Positions 48,759 to 59,915 of a DNA stretch of 64,000 nt are shown piece after piece. The DNA comes from Bombyx mori (taxonomy: Eukaryota > Arthropoda > Insecta > Lepidoptera > Bombycidae). Position 1 is the first letter of the stretch. Every line of letters begins with the position of its first letter. The stretch covers positions 12,531,501-12,595,500 of the forward strand of contig NC_085127.1 in assembly GCF_030269925.1 (NCBI RefSeq). Direction: 5' to 3'. The notes beneath the pieces were generated by a model that had not been told where the DNA came from, searched no databases, and saw only the letters and a program-made list of their open reading frames with translations. A program made the position numbers and the translations under genes.

Positions 48759-49020
48759 ATGGAAAACTTCAATATCTCCATTCTTCAAGAACTAAGCACT
48801 AAGCAGTGTCTTTCGGCACTCGTGCATAGGCGCATACTATCATTTCTTGGACATATCTCCTGGCGAGGATATGACTCCATAGAGCGCCTTGTCGTTCAGG
48901 ACAAAGTAGAAGGCACCAGACCGCGTGGAAGGTTGCCCATGCAATGGATAGACCAAGTGAAGTCGGCAGTTGGCGGTTGTTTGCATGAGTGTACCAGACT
49001 CACCATAAACCTAGAGGTTT
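48759..49020 (+). pseudogene. RTE-type LINE C-terminal fragment
   Basis: Translated blocks LVHRRILSFLGHI, SIERLVVQDKVEGTRPRGR, MQWIDQVKSAVGG and LHECTRLT are the usual tail of RTE-like endonuclease-RT proteins. The N-terminal RT is absent, and the frame runs into unrelated sequence after about 48995. Confidence 0.8.
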
Positions 49021-49033
49021 ATATATTATATTA

Positions 49034-49283
49034 GTAGCTGTACCCGTCCGCTTCGCTGGACATTTCAAATGAACATTATTATTTCTCACCCCCACAAAGA
49101 TTCTCATTATTAACGCCCCCGCCACTGGTGTAGGGAGTCCAACACTCATATAGATATTAGCCTATCCATTAAGTACATGTATTTTCTACATGGATACCAA
49201 GTTTCAAGTGAATCGGATGCACGGTTCAGTAGTTATAACGGAACATCCGTAAAAACAACTGTACATTTATATATTAGTATAGA
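49034..49283 (-). mobile_element. non-autonomous Helitron
   Basis: AGTAGCTGTACCCGTCCGC at the left (CTAG end mutated) and ATATTAGTATAGA|T at the right. It is an inverted relative of the element at 50996-51213 and shares the ACGGATGTTCCGTTATAAC and CATGTAGAAAATACATGTA blocks. Confidence 0.75.
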
Positions 49284-49509
49284 TGTGCTTGAGATTTTTT
49301 TAACGTGACTTCCACGGTTCTTACGTAGACAGATTACTTTATGTCACAGGCGATCAGGGTTGGACTAAGCTTAAGTTCCACTCTGGGGCACCGTCAAAAA
49401 TGTCGCTCCACTACGTATGTCTTACACAGCTTGGATAAAAGTGCGAAGCACTCCTACTAACTCGTACCTACTACACTACTATCAGCATTGTGAGTCAACT
49501 CTCATAAAT

Positions 49510-49740
49510 GTAATAAAGTAGAAGGCACCAGACCGCGTGGAAGGTTGGCCATGCGGTTGACCAGCCAAGTCAAGTGAGCAGTTGGCCGGCTGTGTGCTGA
49601 CATGAGTGTACCAGACTCACCACAAACCGGGAGAAGTGGCGATTGCTCACGAGGCGCATACCATCTGCCCACAGCAATTATACTGAATGACGACCACGAC
49701 CGCTCTGACAAGAGTGATACGACAAAGGAAAAACGTAAAA
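49510..49740 (+). pseudogene. second RTE-type LINE tail
   Basis: Repeats AAAGTAGAAGGCACCAGACCGC and GAGTGTACCAGACTCACC of the 48759 copy with frameshifts. It extends further, to the GACGACCACGACCGCTCTGAC tail. Confidence 0.75.
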
Positions 49741-50089
49741 TCGTAAGGCGTAAAATTCTTACCCGGCAGATATACCTATACAAAATATTGTTAGTTAAAT
49801 TAAACAGTAAGTTAAGTTTCAGGTCTGCAATCAGCAATGAAGGGAACACAGATCAGGTACTGTCATCTCATCTATATTAAAATAAATAAATAAATTATAA
49901 ACTAGGAACAATATATCTAGGCCGCAATGTATTATTTTCAAATGCACACGATGCGTGCCGTTAAACTTTCCCAGATATCTTACCTAATAATGATTCAATT
50001 TGTAGAGTATACTATTAATAAAATCCTAGATACCACACACTACTATTTCTTAATAATGTTCCAATATGTTATATTGTAAAATATGCTAT

Positions 50090-50501
50090 TGTTACGCCGG
50101 TAAGAGTAACGCCATCTATCGCCGAATAGTCGAACGACTATCGAAGTAACACCTGGAACGATCGATAAGTACAACACCATCTATTGTCAGATAGCGGAAA
50201 CACAATACTAGAAATGTTTGGAATATTCTCGATAATTCTAGGGATTTCGTCTCGGCTATAAAAGCGTTTCAGAGCTGGCACGCAGTCAGTTAGTAATCGG
50301 AACTACTCGAAGCGAAACAGCGAACAGATCACCTGAAGCGAAGCGGAAGAAGCGAATTGAGAATTTTAAAGTGTTTGTTGAGTGTTTTAAGTATTGTAAG
50401 CTTCGATCATCAATAGTAACCGAAGATTCTAAGTGATAAATACAGTGTTAACTCGTAATTCAGTAGATTTTTTTATTCATCCCGAACCCCAGCGCGTAAC
50501 A
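50090..50501 (+). mobile_element. probable solo LTR (412 bp)
   Basis: Begins TGTTACGCC and ends GCGTAACA, with short inverted TG...CA ends. It contains TATAAAAG (50257-50264) and a TCAGT initiator (50286-50290), spaced about 30 bp as in insect retroelement promoters. No gag-pol lies on either side. The flanks CTAT/CTAG match at only 3 of 4, so the target duplication is weak. Confidence 0.68.
50257..50290 (+). promoter_or_regulatory. TATA box and initiator of the LTR
   Basis: TATAAAAG at 50257 and TCAGT at 50286 form a textbook core-promoter spacing, within the presumed U3/R of the LTR. Confidence 0.6.
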
Positions 50502-50995
50502 CTAGTTATTAAATTAGTGTTGAGATTGAATTAAATCGTACAGTTTCTGTAAGCTGAACTATCGATTTTTACTAGATGAATAATATTTGATGGATCTTTG
50601 ATACGGGCGCAAATAATCTAGGCAGCCTCATTGAGAGCTGTCTCAGAAAATAACCTAAACAACAAAGCAGTCCGCTATCAAAGATCAACTCTACATTTTC
50701 TGAACATCGCCTTATTAAAAACCCGCATGCACGCTTCGTACGGAAATTAAAATGGAACAAAGCTTACGTTTAAACCTTTCTATTTCTTGTAGTTTCTCAT
50801 TTAAAACCAAACGCTCACCAGAACAAACCGTTTTTTGGAGTGTGAAAACGGCCTTATACGTTATGGTAGGTACGTGCATAATATCAATGACGCACGAAAG
50901 ATTGTGCGACTAATTTTTGGATACGGTTTTTTTTTTCATTTTTGCGATGGTCACAAATGATATACAATCGATTCTTTGTTAACAAGCTATCAATA
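50502..50995. other. spacer, no gene
   Basis: Nothing recognised. Confidence 0.45.
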
Positions 50996-51213
50996 TCTAT
51001 ACTAATATATAAATCTACAGTGGTTTTTACGGATGTTCCGTTATAACTACTGAACCATGCATCCGATTGACTTGAAACTTGGTATCCATGTAGAAAATAC
51101 ATGTACTTAATGGATAGGCTAATATTTATATGAGTGTTGGACTCCCTAATAATAATGACAATAAATAATAATGTTAATTTTAAATGCCCAGCGAGGTGGG
51201 CGAGTATGGCTAG
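50996..51213 (+). mobile_element. 218-bp Helitron with 3' hairpin
   Basis: A|TCTATACTAATATATAAA at the left. At the right is a hairpin GCCCA-GCGAGG-TGGGC (51186-51201), eight bases before CTAG|T. All three Helitron hallmarks (TC start, hairpin, CTAG end between A and T) are visible. Confidence 0.9.
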
Positions 51214-51832
51214 TATCTTATACAGACTGAATCATGACACACAAGATCAATCAAACACACTCAATCAAGAGATTTCAGAATTAATCGAATTACGATTTTT
51301 ATTGCCTACAAGCAAACGAACTTGGGGCCGAATGCGTTATATGAGAGGAGGGACATCGATAATGCTGGAATCAAAACCGTCCTCAATTTAAAATGACATA
51401 AAAAAAACTATACTTATTCCAGCCATAACATTTTTTTACCACAAGGGAAATAACAAAAAAGAAACTGTTACAAATGAAGTAATGTCGTATTCATTAAACG
51501 ATATACGAACATACGGCTGATACCAAGCTTTTGTCTGGAATATGACCGACGGTTCCATGCCCACTATGCAAGGCGATCACTGCAATCCTATTTTCTTTAA
51601 CACCCCATTCCATTTGATAATGAACATGAAAAAATAGGTATGTGAAATGGCGCAAAATCGAAAGAAGTTTTTAAAATAATATACGTGTTCCAAATGCAAA
51701 ATAATTATAACATTTAAAAAAAAGAAAAGTTTTTAAGTGACAGTTTTTATGGCCAGACTAGATTATATAAGATGTTCGTAAGGGCAAAAATTTTTGTTAT
51801 TTAAGAGGTTATTTTTGCTCATTTATTTATGG
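51214..51832. other. spacer, no gene
   Basis: Nothing recognised. Confidence 0.45.
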
Positions 51833-51917
51833 CAGGCAGCGACTTGGCTGTGTCCCTGGCATTGCTGACATCTATCAGGTGGCCCGTATGCTCATCTGCC
51901 TACAAAGACAATAAAAA
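51833..51917 (+). mobile_element. 3' end of the 10664-type LINE
   Basis: GGCAGGCAGCGACTTGGCTG to CTACAAAGACAATAAAAAAT, with an internal deletion. Confidence 0.82.
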
Positions 51918-52192
51918 ATAATAATTGACAACTAGCTTATGTTAACTAAGAACTGACCGATATACCAAAGCTACAAGCGAATATAATTGTTAAAGATCCC
52001 TTTTTGTGGCACGTCCAGTTTTTGATATTTCAAGTCGAACAACACGAAGGGGATGTATCAGGAGATGCAACAAAGCTTCGTTTCCGTTCTTGGCCCTTTT
52101 GTTCGTGACAACGGTCGGGGTCGTGGACTAACCGAAATAGTGCACTTCCCTAAATCGTCTATCAGTGATGCGGCACACGTCGAATTATCGAT

Positions 52193-52257
52193 ACAGGTAA
52201 CCCTCCGATAACGCGGTAGATACATCCCTACAATGCCCCGTGCTGTTCGAATTACTA
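52193..52257. mobile_element. left end of a CAGGTAACCCTC-family TIR element
   Basis: ACAGGTAACCCTCCGATAACG followed by GCGGTAGATAC. It defines the outer end missing or mutated in the copy at 45001. Cut off by the Bm1 at 52258. Confidence 0.6.
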
Positions 52258-52447
52258 TTACTGGTGCTAGGACCTCTTGTGAGTCCGCAAGGTTAAGTAC
52301 CACCACCCTGCCTATTTTTGCCGTGAAGCAGTAATGCGTTTCGGTTTGAAGGGTGGGCAGCCGTTGTAACTATACTGACACCTTAGAACTTATATCTGAA
52401 GGTGGGTGGCGCATTTACGTTGTAGATGTCTATGGGCTCCAGTAATT
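52258..52447 (+). mobile_element. Bm1 SINE lacking its tail
   Basis: TTACTGGTGCTAGGACCTC to ATGTCTATGGGCTCCAGTAA, then unrelated AT-rich sequence. Confidence 0.88.
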
Positions 52448-52469
52448 TACGGTATATTTTTTTCATAAC

Positions 52470-52628
52470 TTACTTGGATGGACGAGCTCACAGCCCACCT
52501 GGAATTAAGTCTCAGTATAGTTAGTTACAACAGCTGTCCCACCCTTCCAACCGAAACGTATTACTGCTTCATAGACGGCGTGGTGGTACCTTACCGCGCG
52601 GACTCACAAGAGGTCCCACCACCAGTAA
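52470..52628 (-). mobile_element. Bm1 SINE, internally deleted
   Basis: Antisense GGATGGACGAGCTCACAGCC jumps to GTCTCAGTATAG, then runs to CCACCACCAGTA. Head-to-head with the previous copy. Confidence 0.85.
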
Positions 52629-53006
52629 ACGAATATTTACGAAACAAAACAACAGTTTGGAACAGATGAGCTCGAAAAACTTTAAATTGGAGAATACATT
52701 TCTAGAACACTAGAAAAAAATGATTTGATTTTTTGAAGAAAAACAAGAACCTTGACGTAAAGGTAAATTGAACATTATTCGTTAAAATCAAGCATCGACA
52801 AATTCCACGGGAACATTTTCAATCTCTACAAGACACTATAGACTCTTTGTGTGATTAAAACGGGCGCCACATTGTCACCGTAGATACGAGCCGAGATAGG
52901 AATGCAATAAACTAATGTCTACCTGCATCTTTTAAAGGTATCCGGACCGACCCGTTGAATTTGTTTCGCCGATATCAAAGACTGGTTTAGCAATCTTCCG
53001 AAGAGC

Positions 53007-53604
53007 AGTGTGCATGGCGCGAGTTTTTTAACGTTCTCGATAGCGTAAAAGTTAATAATTTGTATGCAGTTCGGGTGTGAGACCTGGAGAGTGACAAAGA
53101 CACTCACGAACCGACTGCAGGTATTTGTAAATAAGTGCTTGAGGTCGATACTCCGCATATTCTGGCCAGTCACTATCTCTAATAAAGACCTTTGGACTAA
53201 ATGTGACCAAAATCCCATCGCGCAAGATATTGCTCATCGGAAATGGCGTTGGATAGGACACACTCTACGGCGCAGCGGAGTCAACGCAGCATCAATCGCG
53301 TTTGAGTGGCAACCGCTTGGCAGGAGAAGACCTAGTCGCCCTATACACACTTGGCGACGCACCGTAGAGAGTGAGATGAGGACTGCCAACGTGACCTGGA
53401 GTGATGTCAAGGAGCAAGCGCAAGACAGGGTAAAGTGGAGACAACTTGTGAGGGCCCTATGTACCAGCGGGGTACCCTAGGACTACAACATGCAGTTGAA
53501 ACAGCGCCCCTAGCGGCAAACATAGGCAAACGTTCCAACTCCATACAAATTTGAGTTGACTTTTACGCTCTCGAGAACGTTAAAAACTCGCACAAAGCAC
53601 ACTG
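53007..53604. mobile_element. MITE (CAGTGTGCTTAG family) carrying an RTE insertion
   Basis: Left CAGTGTGC...GCGAG with AACGTTCTCGATAGCG; right CTCTCGAGAACGTTAAAAACTCGC...GCACACTG. Removing 53072-53489 restores a MITE of the same size as the other two copies. Confidence 0.88.
53072..53489 (+). pseudogene. 5'-truncated RTE-type LINE with 8-bp TSD
   Basis: ATGCAGTT at 53064-53071 and 53490-53497. The insert is open from its start to TAG at 53478-53480. Blocks are TLTNRLQVFVNKCLRSIL, PIAQDIAHRKWRWIGHTLRR and RPIHTWRRTVESEM. This is the conserved C-terminus of RTE-like RT proteins, a different subfamily from the 48759 relic. The 3' UTR is only about 9 bp, which is normal for RTE. Confidence 0.92.
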
Positions 53605-54172
53605 ATATTGTTTTTTTCGGCTACATAGCATAGGCTGGTAAATTCAAGTTATATCAATTTCGCCGAAGGTATAAAAGAGTTCAAGGGGCTCAGCCTGGCA
53701 ATTTGCTATCATTAGGCCTTATCCGCCGCAAAGCGCTGATAGAGGATCAGTGGGATCCTAAGTGACGTCTTTTGGGCGACGGCGACTGTTTACTGTTTGG
53801 TCCGCAGGATCGGGTATGTCGACGTTGTGGCGGGGCACACTGACGCTGCCTTTTTTCAATTGCATTTTACAACTACTGTCATTTGCACTATATGCCTTCG
53901 TAGAGGAGTTGTTTGGACAGACGATGGTCGGACCGGAATTGAATCTTCACTGAACATCAAGTACTTTACAATTTCATAGAATTTCAAGACTTTTCGTGTT
54001 TAATGTTTCGCATTGAATGTTGAATTTTATGTTAAAGACCCGAGTGGAGCCGGAGAGGCCGCTAGTTATATATAAATGGCGCTCCGCACAATATTCAAAT
54101 GTCGACAAATAAATAGTAAAACGCGTGATCTACCCACGAAAGTAGTTTTAATTATTTAACTCACTGTACGTG
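53605..54172. other. spacer, no gene
   Basis: 53690-53960 is GC-richer with two overlapping open frames of about 60 codons. No domain recognised. Confidence 0.4.
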
Positions 54173-54180
54173 GTGAATTT

Positions 54181-54631
54181 GAAGTCGTCGTGGCCTAAAG
54201 GATAAGACGTCCGGTGCATTCGTATGAAGCGATGCACCGGTGTTCGAATCCCGCAGGCGGGTACCAATTTTTCTAATGAAATACGTACTTAACAAATGTT
54301 CACGATTGACTTCCACGGTGAAGGAGTAACATCGTGTAATAAAAATCAAACCCGCAGAATTTTATTGCAGAATTGCGTAATCACTGGTGGTAGGACCTCT
54401 TGGGAGTCCGCACGGGTAGGTACCACCACCCCGCCTATTTCCGCCGTGAAGCAGTAATGCGTTTCGGTTCGAAGGGTGGGGTAGCCGTTGTAACTATACT
54501 GAGACCTTCGAACTTATATCTCAAAGTGGGTGGCGCATTTACGTTGTAGATGTCTATGGGCTCCAGTAACCACTTAACATCAGGTGGGCTGTGAGCTCGT
54601 CCATCCATCTTAGCAACAAACAAAAAAAAAA
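54181..54631 (+). mobile_element. full-length Bm1 SINE with 8-bp TSD
   Basis: tRNA-like head with A box TGGCCTAAAGG (54191) and B box GTTCGAATCC (54242-54251), complete body and A-rich tail. GTGAATTT flanks it at 54173-54180 and 54632-54639. The best-bounded Bm1 of the window. Confidence 0.95.
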
Positions 54632-54639
54632 GTGAATTT

Positions 54640-55314
54640 AAATTCACGTAAAGCAATCTATCTACAACCACGAGAACGTGGTACACATACGATGACATAG
54701 TAATCTATCATTTATTCTAAACAAGTCGCCTGCAACGGAAATGCAATACGCTGATATTGCTTGAAGTTTAGCTCTAAACAACACCGAACTCAGATGATAC
54801 TTGAAACGGTATCTTTTCATCTAATATAAATAAAAAGTTTGAGATTGTGGGTGGATCACGCAAAAACTACGCTACATATTACGATTATTTTTCAAGTATC
54901 ACTTCATAGACATTTAAAAAAAAAACATTTACTTTATAAAGACAAGTATCTAAGCGCGTTTACCGAAGTATTAGATAGATGGCGCTACTTGTCTGAATAA
55001 CGCCTCTAAAAAGACCCAAATAAAATTAAAACTAAAGTCGCAGATAACTAAATCGCGCAACTAATTTTGATATAGCTTTCACTGATAGAAAGAGCCATAA
55101 ACAGGGAGGCTTTGTGTATAAACTAAATAGTTGAATTTTTTCATTGTTAAATCAACACAACTGTTTTCTTACGCTCATATAAGTACCGCATGTCAAGTCG
55201 AGGAAAAAAATTATTACAAAATCATGTCAAGCCGAGCCCCCTGAAATCGCCCATGGCGAAACCTAAATAGCCACTCGATGCTACTGACTCATAAGTAAAA
55301 AAAAATTATAATGC
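54640..55314. other. spacer, no gene
   Basis: Nothing recognised; AT-rich. Confidence 0.45.
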
Positions 55315-55780
55315 ACGCCAGCGAAACTTCGGACGGAAAGAGAGCTTGACACCATCAGTAAGTAACTTTAAGTGCGCCACTTTGAGAAGGCGGCACGACA
55401 CGAAACCCTCTTGTCGTGGCTGCTACATTCCCGATCCTGCCGACAGAATGGAAAGCAGTCGTCGTCGCCCCAAACACGTCATTTCGGATCCTCCCGATCC
55501 ACTAACGGTGCTTTTAGGTACCTCAAGCAGCGGTCATCGTGCTCGTCGAACCCGTCGCTTGCGACGAAGGGCTCGGCCAGTAAATTAACCCATAGACACA
55601 GCAGAATTCTCCGCCGGATCTTCTCAATGGGTCACGTTTCCGATCCGGTGGTAGATTCAACGAAGCTCTTGCTAGGGTTAATGTTAGCAACGTCGCCAGT
55701 TTTGAGCCCCGTGGGCTCACCTACTTGTTAGGTTACGCCGACATAGCCTCTCAAGACTATCAGTTAAGGTAGGAAAAAAA
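55315..55780 (+). mobile_element. Jockey-type LINE 3' end
   Basis: The C-terminal codons keep the PDPPDPLTVLLGTSSSGH and RRTRRLRRRAR blocks in one frame (55346-55588), then the 3' UTR and an A tract. 5'-truncated. Confidence 0.88.
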
Positions 55781-56099
55781 AATTCAACATATCCAGAACA
55801 CTTTATATCTATAGGCGGATGGCAACACAGTAACAAATTGTTATCTAATGATATTAGAAACAGATTTGCTTCGTACAAACTTAGAAGAGAGACTAAAGCT
55901 AAATATAGCTAGGCAGTAAATATTACACGTCGAAGCTTAGAAAGAGATAATCGAAGCTTTATACATGTTGTCTCTGTCGCACGACCGAGATTATTACGGT
56001 CCAGTGTCTAGGAATTATAATACGTTTAGGATTGCCTCAATGATTCGTGACTCTGAGCTTAGGATTCGATTCCTAGTTGGAGAGAATACTCAACAAGGG

Positions 56100-56315
56100 C
56101 ATCATAGAACCGGTGGGGGAGGGTGATGGGAGAAATGTGCTCCGCACTAAACGCTTCACTCTCCCTCCTTTGCCTTTTCATGAGTTCTGTCTCATGCGAG
56201 ACTCGGACGTGGGTTGTTGAGCGACAGGAGGTTTTAGTCGGTTCTACTCCGACATACCCCGCCCGTCATCCCCAGTGGAGAGTGGGAGTCCGGCGATTTC
56301 CTCATGACCAAAAAA
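56100..56315 (+). mobile_element. R1-clade LINE 3' UTR, truncated copy
   Basis: GGGGGAGGGTGATGGGAGA to GATTTCCTCATGACCAAAAAAA. Same as the end of 56562-57524. Confidence 0.88.
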
Positions 56316-56561
56316 AAATATCTTAGAATCGGTGAATGTAAAAGATTAAAATTTTAAATCTCGAAGAAAACATTTAAACAATTCGTTATAATATTTTAAA
56401 TTGTACTAAATGGCTGAAACAATGAGCAGTACTTCCAAGATAAACTATAATTATTTATTTCCTACCTATTCACTGGTAGCCCAAGAGGCTATTCCAGCTA
56501 CGTCCGTACGGGTAGGTGAGCTCACGTGCTCCATCTGAGAGAGTTTGCTAACACTAGCCCT

Positions 56562-57524
56562 GCTGGAGTCATGGTCCAGGCGGCTGGCCGATCCTTCGGC
56601 TGGTCGTAGGACCGTCGAGGCGATTCGCCCGATTCTTGTGGATTGGGTGAATCGTGACAGAGGACGCCTCACTTTCCGGCTCACGCAGGTGCTCACTGGG
56701 CATGGTTGCTTCGGTGAGTTCCTGCACCGGATCGGAGCCGAGCCGACGGCAGAGTGTTACCATTGTGGTTGCGACTTGGACACGGCGGAGCACACGCTCA
56801 TTGCCTGCCCCGCATGGGAGGGGTGGCGCCGTGTCCTTGTCGCAAAAATAGGAAACGACTTGTCGTTGCCGAGTGTTGTGGCATCGATGCTCGGCAACGA
56901 CGAGTCGTGGAAGGCGATGCTCGACTTCTGCGAGTGCACCATCTCGCAGAAGGAGGCGGCGGGGCGCGTGAGAGACGCACAAGCCCGCCGCCGTCGAGCG
57001 GGGGCCAGGGAGGCGGATCTCGCCCTAGCCCTGGCCCTCTAAGTGTTTCGGGTCCCCCTCATATGTCGGTCTGGGGCCCGGCGAAGGGGGCCTAAGAAGA
57101 CGACGTGCAAGCTGCTCTGCACGCGTTTTACGCAAGAGCATCCGGGTGATGGAAGGCCGGCTATCTTCGACCCACGCTGGTTCTGACCCAGCGGGGTATT
57201 TCGTAGGATAACCTATTCAAACCGGCGCCATCTAGGCGGGCTTCGGACAGCCTGCCGACCGAGAGGGCTGGTGGTCGTGGCGCCGACGATCGCTGGCCCG
57301 GCGTCCCGAGGGGGAGGGTGATGGGAGAGATGTGCTCCGCACTAAACGCTTCACTCTCCTCCCCTTGCCTTTTCATGAGTTCTGTCTCATGCGAGGGTTG
57401 GACGTTGGTTGTTGAGCGACAGGAGGTTTTAGTCGGTTCGACTCCGACATGCCCCACCCTCCATCCCCAGTGGAGGGTGGGAGTCCGGCGATTTCCTCCT
57501 GACAAAAAAAAAAAAAAAAAGAAA
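56562..57524 (+). mobile_element. 5'-truncated R1-clade LINE with 6-bp TSD
   Basis: AGCCCT at 56556-56561 and 57525-57530. C-terminal ORF fragment, about 480 bp of 3' UTR, and an A tail (57503-57520) with GAAAA. Confidence 0.88.
56569..57042 (+). pseudogene. C-terminus of an R1-clade LINE protein
   Basis: RRTVEAIRPILVDWVNRDRG, LTFRLTQVLTGHGCFGEFLH and a CCHC-type zinc motif ECYHCGCDLDTAEHTLIACP are typical of the post-RT region of R1-clade elements. It is open to the stop at 57040-57042, but RT and endonuclease are missing. Confidence 0.9.
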
Positions 57525-57659
57525 AGCCCTAGCAAGTTCCGTTCAGTCACAGTTCCGTCTACTTAAAAACCTATTACTTTCTAATACTGTTTATTGCACA
57601 AACATTCCTTGAATTTTTCTATGGTCTTATTGAAAAGTCAACGTCGTGTAATAAATAGC

Positions 57660-57735
57660 CTTGCCGTCGATAACGATGAAGAGTTTGACGAGCGAAGTAA
57701 CCCATAGACACAGCGCACTGGGTTTCTCGCCTAAA
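57660..57735 (+). mobile_element. Jockey-type LINE 3' UTR relic
   Basis: GACGAGCGAAGTAACCCATAG, ACACAGCGCACTGGGTTTCTC. Short. Confidence 0.75.
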
Positions 57736-58139
57736 GTAATAATAATAATAACTTTGATTTTCGTAGAAAATTTGAAGTTTTCACAGAAAACCCTCACTCA
57801 AAAAGTCCGATTAGCTTTAATTTCGCAAAGTGGTCTCTGAACTAAGAATCATCCGAATGATTTGATTCGGCCAAGAGCTTTGTACGAATCTACGAGATGT
57901 GTTTGCGTTTAAGTAATAACGAATGAGAAGCTTTTAAATGAATAGGCTATTACAAGATTGTAATGGTCAGTTTGTCGAATGAATGTTAGTTTAGAAGTTG
58001 CCACTCACAAGCGCCTTCGCGGGTTCTGTACAGAATCCTTTGCTGTTCGGTAAGTGAGTATAAATATACATGTACCAATATCTTTGGGTCGAAATAATTT
58101 AAGATGTGCTTAACTAATATATCTGACTGACTGTCGGCG
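57736..58139. other. spacer, no gene
   Basis: Nothing recognised. Confidence 0.45.
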
Positions 58140-58435
58140 GGCAATATGACCGAAGTAGCTGAGGATCCTCTGGTAACAGATTGTTGAGAGCCTGACTCGG
58201 ATGCGTAGCTGATCCAGGATAACTTGGACAAAGTGATTGTGACGGGCAAAGTAGAAGGAAATAGACCCCGCGGCCGATTACCTAGCCGTTGATGTGATCA
58301 AGTAACCGCTCTAACTGGGCTGCCAGTCGCAACCGCCATTCGAGAAGCTGAGGACCGGACGAGATGGAAACAGCTCACGAGACAGGCCACGGTCAAGTTT
58401 CAGGGACATGACCTTCTAATCAAGAACTAATATAT
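58140..58435 (+). pseudogene. RTE-type LINE C-terminal relic
   Basis: VTGKVEGNRPRGRLP followed by a stop, then CDQVTALTG and REAEDRTRWKQLTRQAT: the tail of an RTE-like protein with stops. Confidence 0.7.
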
Positions 58436-58765
58436 GCAGTAGCTCTTCTAAAATTAACATAGCGTGTCCCGAAATGGACAGAGAGCTCTGTGTGACGGTA
58501 CTTTAATTAATAGTTATGTTATGACGGTCTCTTCTCTGACTTCTTCAACCCTGTAGCTGTAGCCCCAATGCGGAGCGTAGGTCTCTTCGAATACACCCCA
58601 TTCTTTTTTTTAATTATTCATATTGATGCACAAAACAAATTACAACCATAGAAATTATAAGTTTAAATATTTAACATAACAATCTGGATTGCAATTCAAA
58701 ACAGGTGCATACAGAAAAAAATTTACAACTGAACAAATGCCTAAATACTAAAATACCTTGTGTGT

Positions 58766-58845
58766 ATATATACATGTATATACATACACACACGCTCACA
58801 CACACACACACAGCTGCAAGCGCACACACTCACACACATATGTAA
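58766..58845. repeat. (CA)n/(TA)n microsatellite
   Basis: Alternating TATACA, ACACAC and CTCACACAC runs. Confidence 0.9.
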
Positions 58846-58959
58846 GTTACTATCTGATTAAATTAAATCTAATGTATAATTAACTGGGCAATATTAATTA
58901 TTTGAGAGTATGTTTAACTAATTTACAATATTAATAAAATTATTCTCTTCGATCTCCTC

Positions 58960-59110
58960 CTGCCTTTCGCATCCAGTTCTTACCAACCACTTTGAGGTTA
59001 TCGGTTCACCTCGTTGGCTGTCTGCTCATGTTACCACGTCCAGTACGAGGTCTTCACTCCAGTACTTATGTGCCCCTCCGATTGTCAGTACGATGGCATA
59101 TATGGCCGCC
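58960..59110 (-). pseudogene. LINE (RTE-like) tail relic
   Basis: Minus-strand reading includes RQPTRWTDNLKVVGKNWMRKA, the P-x-R-W-x-D pattern of RTE-like C-termini. Confidence 0.6.
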
Positions 59111-59906
59111 CCACTTTACTTATGACGGTAATTAGATTCAAAGATAGTAATTAGACTACATAGGCATAAAAAAGTATAACCAATGGATGCCATGGATCGA
59201 CAGAGATAACCCCATACCTTGTAGGGTTTGTCTCGACCGGGAATCAGGCGTTGAGCACGATGGCTGGGTAGTCATTTAGTGAGTGGGCTAATTCGTATAA
59301 TATACTCGTCTATGCCCCGCAAAAAAACGAAGAAAATGTAATTTTTAATATTCACAACATGTCTTCTGAAAGTACGAATATCCGAAGTGAATCCTTATAT
59401 ATTTTCAATTCTAAAAGGTGCGAGGAAACGCATACATTCTAGGCTACTTTGCGGATAACAATCCCTCAGAGTCAAAAAGTTTCAATCCCACAAAGAGCTC
59501 CCATTCTCGTGATCTGGAAATAATAGTGAGGCGACACGAGTTGTAGAATTTATTATCGATAAAGTTTTATCTATTTAACTAGTTACATTTACACAGAAGA
59601 CTTTATGGCTGAGCTCAACTTAAATAACAGAGTCCGTAGAAACAAAACAATTGTAATGAAGCTATTGACTATAATCTAATGTTTGCAATTTCAAATGGAG
59701 ACCCGCTTTAACGGCTTAATGTTCCCCAAAATATAACTTCGTTTTGCATTTATAGTCATTTCCTTTTTTAACCTGTATACTTTGCAGATAAACTAAATAT
59801 TTTCAATAGATCATGTCAATTCGTTTCAACGCGGCATAAGACAGCACAAAACCCTTTTGCATTAATAATATCGAGACAGTTTAAACTGTATCCCCAAAGC
59901 AACAAT
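59111..59906. other. spacer, no gene
   Basis: 59195-59270 reads partly like another LINE tail, but the evidence is too weak to call. Confidence 0.4.
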
Positions 59907-59915
59907 CTTAAAGCA

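Larger units (their letters stand above)
56455..57560 (-). mobile_element. Jockey-type LINE 3' end split by an R1-clade LINE
   Basis: The antisense 3' UTR runs to CACTAGCCCT (56561) and continues with AGCAAG after 57530. Confidence 0.8.

Noticed and set aside
50090..50501. Host promoter or heat-shock-like gene start
   Set aside because: TATA and initiator are present, but the TG...CA boundaries and lack of a downstream gene fit an LTR better.
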